Positions 1 through 5,997 of a stretch of DNA of 5,997 bases are shown piece by piece (the stretch's first letter is position 1; every line of letters begins with the position of its first letter). Origin of the DNA: an uncultured Lachnospiraceae bacterium (GTDB lineage Bacteria; Bacillota; Clostridia; Lachnospirales; Lachnospiraceae); contig CAOJLW010000136.1 of assembly GCA_948438565.1 (NCBI GenBank), forward strand, positions 1-5,997, given 5' to 3'. A program made the translations under genes and the position numbers. The notes under the pieces were generated by a model. That model was given only the letters and a program-made list of their open reading frames with translations. It made no database searches and was not told the DNA's origin.

Positions 1-3000
1 TTTTCCGCATTTTTCAGTACGTCTACGTTGTCAATCCGCGCTTTCTGCTCCGCGGTCAGCGCATCGTATGCCGTACGCGCCGCTTCTACTGCGGTTTCTG
101 ATGCAAGCGTAATATTGCCAAGTCCGCCGATCTGATCTTTCACCGTGTTCACGCCTTCTTTTAAAGCTGCCAGCGCGCTCTCCGCGTCAATTAACGTCTG
201 TACATTCGTCACCAATGTTTTTTGCTCTGCGGTCAAAGCGTCATATACCCCACGCGCATCCAAAATTGCCGACTCGGAAGCAAACGTTACATATCCAATC
301 TTTGCAATTCGATTGGCAACGATTTCTGCCCCTGCCTTCAACTGTGTAATCGCATCTTCCGCATCTTCCAGTTTCGATACGGCTTCAGTCGGCACATACA
401 TCTTTTCTTCATCAGACAATGCATGATAAGCATTGCGCGCCTCTGTCACTGCCGGTTCGCTGGCAAGCGTCACGTTTTCGTCAATAGCCGCAATTTTACC
501 CGTAACGTCATCGATCTTTGCCTGTACCTGCGCCAGTAATTTGTTCAGTTTCCGCTCTGCCGTCTTTAATACATTGAGATTCGTTACCAGAGCCTTTTTC
601 TCGTCTGTCAATGCATCGTACGCTGCGCGCGCCGCTTCAATTGCATCCTTAGAAGCTAATGTCACTTCGCCAATGGCCGCGATCTTTTGTACAGCGTCGG
701 ACAGGTTCAAACGGAACCAGTCTACGTTTGCCACGTAAGGATCGCTTGTGTTGTTTTTAAATGCCAGATACACATTATGGTTGCCCAATGTAAGCTTGCT
801 GTTATCGATCTCCGTTGTATCCACTAATACATATTGCGACCAGCTTCCTGTCTTTGGCGTCTGAATCGTAAGCAGTTTTTTCTCTTCATTATTCAGTTCG
901 TCCAGATATACTTCCACAAATCCGCCCGCATCGCTGCTTTGTGCAGAATAGTAAATTTCAAAAGAATCCACCGGCCCGTCAAAGCGAACATCCTGATACA
1001 TCGTCCAGGTATTTTTCTTTACGCCGCCGATATTGGCGCCGTCATTTACGATATCGCTGTGCTTATCGGAAAATTCCTCCGCTTCCATCCGTTCATGTGC
1101 GCTGCGAATATTCTCAATCCGACTTACGATTGCCTGCAATGACTGGTAGGCGCTCTGTTTTTCCTGCGCTGTTGCCGTCTCGTCATTCGCAACGACCTGT
1201 GCCGCCCGGATTTCTTCTTCCAAAAGATCCCTTAAATGATCCGGTAAATCAATGTGATCCCTTAAGACTTTCCTTGCTCTTAACAGCAGCGCTTTCAAAT
1301 CCTCATCCACATTCGATTCAGTCAAAAATTCAATCTCTGCCAGACTTGCGCCGCCTGTCAATTCCACTTTATAGCAGGAATATTTTTCCGTGCTGTTTAC
1401 AGCAAATGGCCTGGTGTAACGTGTCCAGCGGAATTCTATATTGTCATAAGAAGCCAGTTCTGTCCAGTCGTCGCCTTCGTTTGCTCCGTAAATCTTCATA
1501 CTTGTCGGCGCGCTATCTTTCGTCGCATCCGCAGTCAGGGTAATGATTTCCACATTTTTTGGCGTATCCGCCGCATAGGCCAAAACAGTCTTTTCTTCAT
1601 GTAAGGCCGCCGCCGTATCGGAATTGTTGTCAATTAAACTCTTGACATTTGCAATATTTCCGGTAAGCGTGCCTGACGCAATATCTTCAGGCATCAAATC
1701 ATCTGCCGCCATATCTGACGCTGGAATACTGTTTGTCGCATCCTTCTTGGGATCCGGAATGGCATCTCCCTTTGTAATGGAAGTCGGCACGTCATCCTCT
1801 CCGCTTCCCCATGCCGTATTCGGTTCACTGCCCATTTCAAATACGATTTCCGCCCCATTTTCCAGCTCTTCATGGGTAAAATAATTCTTGGTATGCGCCT
1901 CTCCATTTAAGGTCACGCTTTGCACATAGACATTTTGCTTGTTGTTATTATTTGCCGTAATCGTTATCTTTTTCCCGTTGTCCATATTGATCGTAGCGGA
2001 ATCAAACAGCGGGGAACCGATTGCGTATTCGTTGCTTCCTACTGTTACCGGATAGAAACCAAGCGCTGAGAAAATATACCATCCGGACATTTCTCCGTTA
2101 TCCTCATCTCCAAGGTAACCCTGACCAAACGTAGAGCCTGTATAGCAGCGATCCAGTACGTCCCGGACATACTTCTGCGCTTTCCATGGCTGCCCTGCAT
2201 AATTGTACATATAGAGGATATGATGGGACGGCTGGTTATTGTGACCGTACTGCCCTAATTTTACCTCACGCGCTTCCTTCTGCTCATGAATACCGCCAAT
2301 ACCGTCCGTAGCGCCGTAGCCGCTGAACGGAGATTCATCTGTCATAATCGTATCGATCTTGGCTGCCATCTGATCTCTGCCGCCATAGAGATTTGCAAGA
2401 CCCTGCGCATCCTGTGGAACGGATACGGCCATATTAAATGCATTCGTCTCTGTATAGTCGCCTTTCCAGCGTACCGGATCGTATACGCCGTTCGTCGTAT
2501 TTTCTGTAGTCCAGCTTCCATTGCTTTCTTTTCCGCGCAGCCATTTTTGACTAATATCATCACCTGCATTGTCAAACAACAACGCATAGTTTTGCGCACG
2601 GTTGACATAATACTGATATTCTGACTGGTAATCTGCCTTCTTAGCTGGATCGTCCGTTCCTTCGGCCAAAATTTTTGCCATCTGGGAAATACCAAAATCG
2701 TTGATATAACCTTCCATCGACCAGGAGAAGTTCTCATCCGTGCCTGCCGTATAACCCTGGAAGATTGAAGTATTCAAATTTTTCCGACCGCCACCCGTCA
2801 GGTTAGAAGAAACCGTCGCTGCGTTACGGAGCGAAGATGCATATGCGTCTTCATAATCAAATTCGATGCCTTTTACCATAGCGTCGGCAAATACCACGTC
2901 GCTGCTGGTGCCTACCATACTGTTGGTTCCGCCCGGCGCAATCCACCTTGGAACCCAGGTCTGATCTTTAAAATGCTGTACCAAACCGTTTAATAGCTCG

Positions 3001-5300
3001 GTGTCTTTTTCCGGCGTAAACAGGGCGTATGCGCTCCATGCGGTTCGGTAGGTATCCCAGAATCCGTTGTTGATATAGATTTTTCCAGATACCGGCTCTG
3101 CTTCACTGTTTCTGTACGGACTCTTATACTTCCAATCCGGCGCTTCATTCGTCCCTGTATTCTCAGACATATTGTTTGGATACATAAAGAGACGATAGAT
3201 ATTAGAATATAATGAAATTAATTCCTCTTCGGTGGCGCCTTCCACGTCAGTAATAATGCCCAGCTTGTTATCCCATATCGCCTGGGAAGCCTGCATCACT
3301 TCGTCAAAATCGGCGTCTCCGACTTCAAGCTCCATACTTTTCTTGGCTTGATCGTAGCTGATATAGGAAGTGGCGATCTTTAACTCCACTTCATTTCCGG
3401 CAAACTGCGCGACTGCCTGTTTTCCGCTTACCTTGGCCTTGGTCGGAGTCTCGCTGAATTCTCCATAGACATACATCCTCTTAGAACCGTTGCCCGTATG
3501 ATCGCTGTATGCCGTAAATGTCCTGCCGGTTTCGTCAAATGCAAAACTGCCGCCTGCCCTGACACAGTCAAAAATATAGTTTTTATTGACAACATCCTCA
3601 TCAAACGTCGCCCTTACCACGCCACAGTGATCGGTGGAAGTGATTTCCATCTTGGCGCCCTTGGCATTGCCTGCATTTTTGTCAAATTCCACACTGTAAT
3701 AGTGCGCTTTTGCCACTTCATTATCGTGTGAAAAATCAGCCGTAGACTGATTCGCGTTATAGGAACCGGAATCCCCGTTTAAAGAGGTATTGACCATAAA
3801 CTGCCATGTTCCACGATCGCCTACCCAATAGGACGGCTCATGGCTAACGGTCACATACTGAAGCTGCGTATCCTGATAATCATAGGTCTTATTGTCGCCT
3901 CGGTTCGTACAGGGTACCCAGAAGTTAAACCCGTGCGGCGCAGTAACGGCCGGAGCGGTCAATCCTCTGGAAAATCCCGGCGTATCGTTCGTCCCGCGCA
4001 GAATATATACATAATCGGAAAGATGCTCCCTTTTCGTATCCTGTTTGGTATACAATTCAATATCATCGAAATAAGCGCGGAAGTCTACCTTCTGATCCGA
4101 CGCCCTGCCGTTCTTATCAAAAACAACCAAAACCTGATCCACTGTTTTACCTTGGGCCAATTCGCCGATATTGGCATAGATACGGTTCCACTGGTTGGTG
4201 TTTAAAACCCTGCTGGCGCCCTGTGCCGCCGCATTTAACGGATTTTCATTTTGATCCAATACGGCCAGATCGCTTAAATACGTACCGTCTTTAAATTTTA
4301 AGTCAATAGCCATATGCATTGCCGTATACTCATAATCATATGCAGCAGACACAAGCGACGGGAAAATCACATAACTTAAATACGTATCCTCTGTAATTTC
4401 CGTATTTAGATTGTCAAACAATACGTTGGAGGCATAAGCATCGTCTCCGATCTGCGTAGCCTTTGCTTCCAGCGCTTTTTGTCCCGTCCATCCCATATTC
4501 TCATTCTGATTCCAAGCGCTGGAAGGACCATTGCCAATCTGTGTAATCATAAACGGATCCCCGACAGCCGTATCAACGCCCGTGCCAAGCGTCAAGTCTG
4601 CAAGCTGCGTATCTACCGTGGAACCGTTATTTTGTGTAATTTCCAAACGATAGTGCGCATACGCTTCCTGATTGTCAATCTTATATACGTTTTCTATAAA
4701 ACGGCCGGAAAAAGACTGATTGGCCTGCTGATCCAAAATCACCCAATTTTGCCCGTCTTTACTTGCCTTTAATGTCCATGCCTTGGGATCGCGATTGGAA
4801 GAGTCGTTCGCAGAGGTCAGCGAATACATTGTAATCACTTCTTCTGCATTGTCCTGTAGACTGAAATTAACCCAGACCGGATCGTCCGCCGACGGCGCAT
4901 GCGGACTGTTTTTATCAATTCGGGTATAAAACTTGGTTTCCGGATTTTCATCAAACAGCTTTTCTTTGGTTTCCGTAGTATTATAATTCTCGGTACCAGT
5001 CACGGAAGTCAGATCCACTTTTTTCATAATGGATCCTTTCACGCCTCCGGTCGGCAGGCCGCTTGCTACGTTTTCTGTCTCCCTATCCCCTGTTTCCGCA
5101 GTGGAAACCTTAAAATTTTCCAATGCGCTTTCCCCTTCTTCAAAAGAAGTGGACCATAAAACGTTTTTCGTCTTATTTTCATAATTGTCGTTTGGCACGG
5201 CCGCGTTTACCGTCATCGGCTGTAAAACCGTTGGAACCGCCATTGCTGTTGCCAATACCGCCGCTATGACCTGACGGCTTTTCTTTTTTCGATTCTTCAT
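1..5300 (-). CDS. Secreted multidomain GH92 family glycosidase, predicted mannosyl-phosphate uncapping type (3' end outside window)
   Basis: This is one open frame of 1,766 codons from ATG at 5300, without a stop to the left edge, so the C-terminus is missing. GH92 enzymes are calcium-dependent, inverting exo-alpha-mannosidases. The family is recognised from NGFWDTYRTAW (W748, D749), GGTNSMVGTSSD (790-801), HNNQPSHH (1020-1027), NYAGQPWKAQ (1033-1042) and GDEDNGEMSGWY followed by SALGFYPV (from 1064). Order: signal peptide 1-33, discoidin-like 95-240, beta-sandwich 243-418, GH92 428-1165, discoidin-like 1203-1328, helical 1330-1402, CBM6-like 1405-1533, helical repeats from 1540. The general-acid Glu of the family is Gln1023, which points to mannose-1-phospho linkages instead of plain mannosides. 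The start is fixed by a ribosome binding site and by an in-frame TGA seven codons upstream (5319-5321). The protein should act outside the cell; a wall or membrane anchor, if any, lies beyond the window. The GH92 family call is near certain; the substrate is inferred. Confidence 0.95.
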   Translation of the reverse strand, partial: MKNRKKKSRQVIAAVLATAMAVPTVLQPMTVNAAVPNDNYENKTKNVLWSTSFEEGESALENFKVSTAETGDRETENVASGLPTGGVKGSIMKKVDLTSVTGTENYNTTETKEKLFDENPETKFYTRIDKNSPHAPSADDPVWVNFSLQDNAEEVITMYSLTSANDSSNRDPKAWTLKASKDGQNWVILDQQANQSFSGRFIENVYKIDNQEAYAHYRLEITQNNGSTVDTQLADLTLGTGVDTAVGDPFMITQIGNGPSSAWNQNENMGWTGQKALEAKATQIGDDAYASNVLFDNLNTEITEDTYLSYVIFPSLVSAAYDYEYTAMHMAIDLKFKDGTYLSDLAVLDQNENPLNAAAQGASRVLNTNQWNRIYANIGELAQGKTVDQVLVVFDKNGRASDQKVDFRAYFDDIELYTKQDTKREHLSDYVYILRGTNDTPGFSRGLTAPAVTAPHGFNFWVPCTNRGDNKTYDYQDTQLQYVTVSHEPSYWVGDRGTWQFMVNTSLNGDSGSYNANQSTADFSHDNEVAKAHYYSVEFDKNAGNAKGAKMEITSTDHCGVVRATFDEDVVNKNYIFDCVRAGGSFAFDETGRTFTAYSDHTGNGSKRMYVYGEFSETPTKAKVSGKQAVAQFAGNEVELKIATSYISYDQAKKSMELEVGDADFDEVMQASQAIWDNKLGIITDVEGATEEELISLYSNIYRLFMYPNNMSENTGTNEAPDWKYKSPYRNSEAEPVSGKIYINNGFWDTYRTAWSAYALFTPEKDTELLNGLVQHFKDQTWVPRWIAPGGTNSMVGTSSDVVFADAMVKGIEFDYEDAYASSLRNAATVSSNLTGGGRKNLNTSIFQGYTAGTDENFSWSMEGYINDFGISQMAKILAEGTDDPAKKADYQSEYQYYVNRAQNYALLFDNAGDDISQKWLRGKESNGSWTTENTTNGVYDPVRWKGDYTETNAFNMAVSVPQDAQGLANLYGGRDQMAAKIDTIMTDESPFSGYGATDGIGGIHEQKEAREVKLGQYGHNNQPSHHILYMYNYAGQPWKAQKYVRDVLDRCYTGSTFGQGYLGDEDNGEMSGWYIFSALGFYPVTVGSNEYAIGSPLFDSATINMDNGKKITITANNNNKQNVYVQSVTLNGEAHTKNYFTHEELENGAEIVFEMGSEPNTAWGSGEDDVPTSITKGDAIPDPKKDATNSIPASDMAADDLMPEDIASGTLTGNIANVKSLIDNNSDTAAALHEEKTVLAYAADTPKNVEIITLTADATKDSAPTSMKIYGANEGDDWTELASYDNIEFRWTRYTRPFAVNSTEKYSCYKVELTGGASLAEIEFLTESNVDEDLKALLLRARKVLRDHIDLPDHLRDLLEEEIRAAQVVANDETATAQEKQSAYQSLQAIVSRIENIRSAHERMEAEEFSDKHSDIVNDGANIGGVKKNTWTMYQDVRFDGPVDSFEIYYSAQSSDAGGFVEVYLDELNNEEKKLLTIQTPKTGSWSQYVLVDTTEIDNSKLTLGNHNVYLAFKNNTSDPYVANVDWFRLNLSDAVQKIAAIGEVTLASKDAIEAARAAYDALTDEKKALVTNLNVLKTAERKLNKLLAQVQAKIDDVTGKIAAIDENVTLASEPAVTEARNAYHALSDEEKMYVPTEAVSKLEDAEDAITQLKAGAEIVANRIAKIGYVTFASESAILDARGVYDALTAEQKTLVTNVQTLIDAESALAALKEGVNTVKDQIGGLGNITLASETAVEAARTAYDALTAEQKARIDNVDVLKNAE
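3..683 (-). repeat. Four tandem helical protein repeats of about 60 residues (last one cut by the window)
   Basis: Repeats start at residues 1540, 1603, 1665 and 1724 (DNA 683, 494, 308 and 131), so the units are 63, 62 and 59 residues. Each opens with I-x-x-I/L-x-x-(V/I)T(L/F)ASE, continues (A)ARxAYDALTxEQK, and ends in an AE-rich helix. They are similar in protein but clearly diverged in DNA, so they are old rather than freshly duplicated. Such FIVAR-like repeats act as stalks or spacers in surface proteins of clostridia. The array continues past the left edge. Confidence 0.85.
702..1088 (-). other. CBM6-like carbohydrate-binding module of the GH92 protein
   Basis: Residues about 1405-1533. 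The start AEEFSDKHSDIVNDG, then TWTMYQDVRFDGPVDSFEIYYS, VEVYLDELN, LLTIQTPKTGSWSQYVLV, GNHNVYLAFKN and the final ANVDWFRLNL follow the CBM6 pattern (AE.YS, Y..V...G, P.TG.W, H.VYL.F, .N.DWF.F). Family 6 modules bind beta-glucans, xylan and other glycans; here it probably tethers the enzyme to a polysaccharide. Which glycan is unknown. Confidence 0.75.
1095..1313 (-). other. Helical (FIVAR-like) linker segment of the GH92 protein
   Basis: Residues about 1330-1402. It is rich in Leu, Glu, Lys and Ala with heptad-like spacing (DLKALLLRARKVLRD, LRDLLEEEIRAAQ, QEKQSAYQSLQAIVSRIENI). Segments of this kind commonly separate modules in secreted enzymes of clostridia. It probably forms a helical bundle; no catalytic role is suggested. 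Confidence 0.6.
1317..1694 (-). other. C-terminal discoidin-like domain of the GH92 protein
   Basis: Residues about 1203-1328, after an acidic, proline-containing linker (EDDVPTSITKGDAIPDPKKD region). It shows LIDNNSDTAAALHE, VEIITLTADATKDSAPTSMKIYGANEGDDW and a closing CYKVELTGGASLAEIEFLTE, which is the discoidin order of strands ending in a 'L.EIEFL' strand. Ligand unknown. Confidence 0.7.
1806..4019 (-). other. GH92 catalytic core (N-terminal beta domain plus alpha/alpha barrel)
   Basis: Residues about 428-1165, normal in length for the family. The beta-sandwich part begins at YVYILRGTNDTPGFSRG with VTAPHGFNFWVPCTN. The alpha-helical part begins near residue 668 (VMQASQAIWDNKLG, then SLYSNIYRLFMYPNN at 696-710). 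Gln1023 replaces the usual acid Glu. Asp1065 and Asp1067 in GDEDNG are the candidate catalytic bases matching the Asp pair described for BT3990. The NYAGQPWKAQ segment and SALGFYPV close the active-site region. Confidence 0.93.
2232..2234 (-). other. Gln1023 codon at the GH92 general-acid position
   Basis: The codon is CAG (Gln) in HNNQPSHH, aligned by the flanking N-x-P-S-H-H to the Glu of GNEPSHH in classical GH92 enzymes (Glu533 in BT3990). The frame was checked against the start at 5300. A single G-to-C difference separates it from GAG, so a sequencing error is formally possible. However, the neighbouring residues (HNN instead of QGN) also differ from the classical form, which favours a real subtype. 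Confidence 0.85.
4047..4574 (-). other. Second N-terminal beta-sandwich domain of the GH92 protein
   Basis: Residues about 243-418, from DPFMITQIGNGP to YFDDIELYTK. Features include MGWTGQKAL, LSYVIFPSL, MAIDLKFKDGTYLSDLAVLD and NQWNRIYANIGELAQGKTVD. The segment ends in a FDDIELY strand, as jelly-roll carbohydrate-binding-like folds do. From memory, this segment resembles the region preceding the catalytic core in actinobacterial GH92 enzymes of the C. cellulans type; it is not part of the minimal GH92 core of the Bacteroides enzymes. Confidence 0.6.
4581..5018 (-). other. N-terminal discoidin-like (F5/8 type C) domain of the GH92 protein
   Basis: Residues about 95-240. The pattern LFDENPETKFYT followed by DDPVWVNFSLQ, a TMYSLTSAND strand, DPKAWTLKASKDGQNW and a final HYRLEITQNNG...LADLTLG is the standard discoidin/CBM32-like order of strands (phrases of the type 'D.. 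.TKW', 'W.L.GS.DG..W', 'YR..I'). Such domains often bind sugars, but no ligand can be assigned from sequence alone. Confidence 0.75.
5202..5300 (-). other. Signal peptide of the GH92 protein (residues 1-33)
   Basis: A strongly basic start, MKNRKKKSRQ, is followed by a hydrophobic stretch (VIAAVLATAMAVPTVL) and an AxA-like cleavage region, VNA|AVPN, after residue 33. There is no lipobox cysteine, so Sec export and cleavage by signal peptidase I is expected and the enzyme is extracellular. Confidence 0.88.
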
Positions 5301-5412
5301 TTTCAGATACCCCACCTTTCATTTGACCATAGAACGGCAAAAGCTGCCGCATCACCCACATCCATCGAACCATGACCGTGGCGTCTGCGCGCAGCCTTTG
5401 TCTGCAACACAA
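5301..5412 (-). other. Intergenic gap between binding-protein gene and GH92 gene
   Basis: 112 bases. Apart from the ribosome binding site I see no convincing -35/-10 pair and no stem followed by a T-run on the minus strand. A short perfect palindrome, CTGCGCGCAG at 5385-5394, lacks a loop and a T-tract. The simplest reading is co-transcription of the two genes by read-through, though a weak internal promoter cannot be excluded. Confidence 0.55.
5310..5319 (-). promoter_or_regulatory. Ribosome binding site of the GH92 gene
   Basis: On the minus strand the bases read AAAGGTGGGG, ending 9 bases before the ATG at 5300. It is a one-mismatch form of AGGAGG at usable spacing and supports this start. 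An alternative ATG at 5323-5325 is in another frame and overlaps the site itself. Confidence 0.75.
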
Positions 5413-5997
5413 TTATTTCTTCAGTACGGAAACGCCCGTGTCTTCTACTTTTCCACCAAGAGAACCGCCTTCCAAAGCCTCTACACAGGCCTCAACGCCC
5501 ATAGAACCCATGACATCCGGATTCTGCGCCATTGTGCAGAGCAGATAACCGTCTGCAATCAACCCCTGGATTGCATCGGATTTGTCAAAGCCAACGCCGA
5601 TAATCCCATCTGTGCCGGACGCTTTAATCGCATTGCCTGCGCCGGTTGTAGAACCTTCGTTACATCCGAAGATGCCTACAACGCCCTGCGTGATATAGTT
5701 CTCTGCAATACTCTGGGATTTTGCCGCATCGCCTTCACCATACTGTGTCTCTAAAAGTTCATAATCGGTTCCTTCAAATGCTGCACGGAAACCCTCTTCA
5801 CGCATCACGCAGGAATCGGTTGCCGCATTGACATTGATGACTCCGATGGAGCCGGACTCTTGACCTGCCGCCTTTAAAGCTGCAATCATCTCTTCGCCTG
5901 CCTTCTGGCCGGCCGCTTTATTGTCTGTCGAAAATGTCGCTTCTGCATCTACGTTTGCCGGAGAGTCTACATAGACAATCTTAACGCCTTTTTCCGC
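5413..5997 (-). CDS. RbsB-type sugar ABC transporter substrate-binding protein, C-terminal part (start outside window)
   Basis: The last 194 residues and TAA stop of a periplasmic-binding-protein-like lipoprotein of the ribose/galactose/xylose class (Peripla_BP_4); roughly the first 100-150 residues are missing. It would bind a sugar outside the membrane and hand it to an ABC permease. Visible hallmarks, numbered from the first residue in the window, are VYVDSPAN (8-15), NKAAGQKAGEEM (26-37), CVMREEGF with Arg66, FGCNEGSTTGAGNAI, VGFDKSDAIQGL and TMAQNPDVMG, then the usual C-terminal helix and GVSVLKK end. The Arg of MREEGF, Asn of GCNEG, Asp of GFDKS and Gln of AQNP sit where E. coli RbsB has its sugar-contacting Arg141, Asn190, Asp215 and Gln235, so a pyranose or furanose monosaccharide ligand is plausible. 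The exact sugar cannot be read from this. It lies 112 bases upstream of the GH92 gene in the same direction, which suggests uptake of sugar released by that enzyme. Confidence 0.93.
   Translation of the reverse strand, partial: AEKGVKIVYVDSPANVDAEATFSTDNKAAGQKAGEEMIAALKAAGQESGSIGVINVNAATDSCVMREEGFRAAFEGTDYELLETQYGEGDAAKSQSIAENYITQGVVGIFGCNEGSTTGAGNAIKASGTDGIIGVGFDKSDAIQGLIADGYLLCTMAQNPDVMGSMGVEACVEALEGGSLGGKVEDTGVSVLKK

Noticed and set aside
3..683. Regularly spaced repeats considered as a CRISPR array
   Set aside because: The repetition is at the protein level with ~180-base units and diverged DNA; there are no short identical direct repeats with unique spacers.
941..1543. A 200-codon open frame on the plus strand, and similar shorter ones at 145-426, 834-1142, 2286-2624, 3840-4205 and 4479-4772
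   Set aside because: They lie antisense to the continuous GH92 frame, have no recognisable domains, and their composition is what the complement of a real gene gives. I saw no ribosome binding sites that would support them.
2342..2737. Minus-strand open frames in another phase (also 1694-1906 and 5179-5412)
   Set aside because: They sit wholly or mostly inside the GH92 gene in a shifted frame. The in-frame translation carries all the conserved GH92 motifs, so these are shadows.
1..5300. Possible frameshift or internal stop in such a long reading frame
   Set aside because: Translation from 5300 to the left edge stays in one frame, and motifs from the signal peptide through the last repeat all fall in phase.
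5385..5394. Perfect palindrome CTGCGCGCAG in the intergenic gap, considered as a terminator or operator
   Set aside because: It is too short, has no loop and no following T-run, and 10-base palindromes are common by chance. No operator family matches it.
5323..5754. A 143-codon plus-strand open frame across the binding-protein gene end
   Set aside because: It overlaps a clearly recognised binding-protein sequence on the other strand and has no family features of its own.

Overview
The window holds parts of two genes, both read leftwards on the minus strand. It is most consistent with a gut-type member of the Bacillota (Clostridia, Lachnospiraceae-like). The grounds are a Gram-positive style secretion signal, clostridial-looking ribosome binding, moderate GC, and a very long secreted glycosidase that joins sugar-binding modules to a string of helical repeats. 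The lineage is an inference from gene style, not from a marker gene.

Right edge (5413-5997): the C-terminal 194 residues and stop codon of an RbsB-type sugar-binding protein of an ABC importer. Its start lies outside the window. A 112-base gap follows (5301-5412) with no clear terminator or promoter. The remainder (1-5300) is a single uninterrupted reading frame of at least 1,766 residues that runs off the left edge. It encodes an exported family GH92 (alpha-mannosidase family) enzyme. In order it has a signal peptide, a discoidin-like domain, a second beta-sandwich, the GH92 catalytic core, another discoidin-like domain, a helical linker, a CBM6-like module, and at least four helical repeats of about 60 residues. 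No other gene is supported; the open frames on the plus strand are antisense shadows of this gene.

The main point of interest is in the GH92 active site. The usual GNEPSHH motif, which carries the general-acid glutamate, reads HNNQPSHH here, with glutamine at residue 1023. The same Glu-to-Gln change is known from the GH92 enzyme of Cellulosimicrobium cellulans, which cleaves mannose-alpha-1-phospho-6-mannose rather than ordinary mannosides. The N-terminal architecture also resembles that actinobacterial type. The best reading is therefore an extracellular enzyme that removes mannose caps from phosphorylated mannan or glycans. The released sugar may be taken up by the transporter whose binding protein is encoded just upstream. 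The enzyme class is well supported, the phosphodiester specificity is a testable prediction, and the coupling to the transporter is inferred from gene order.
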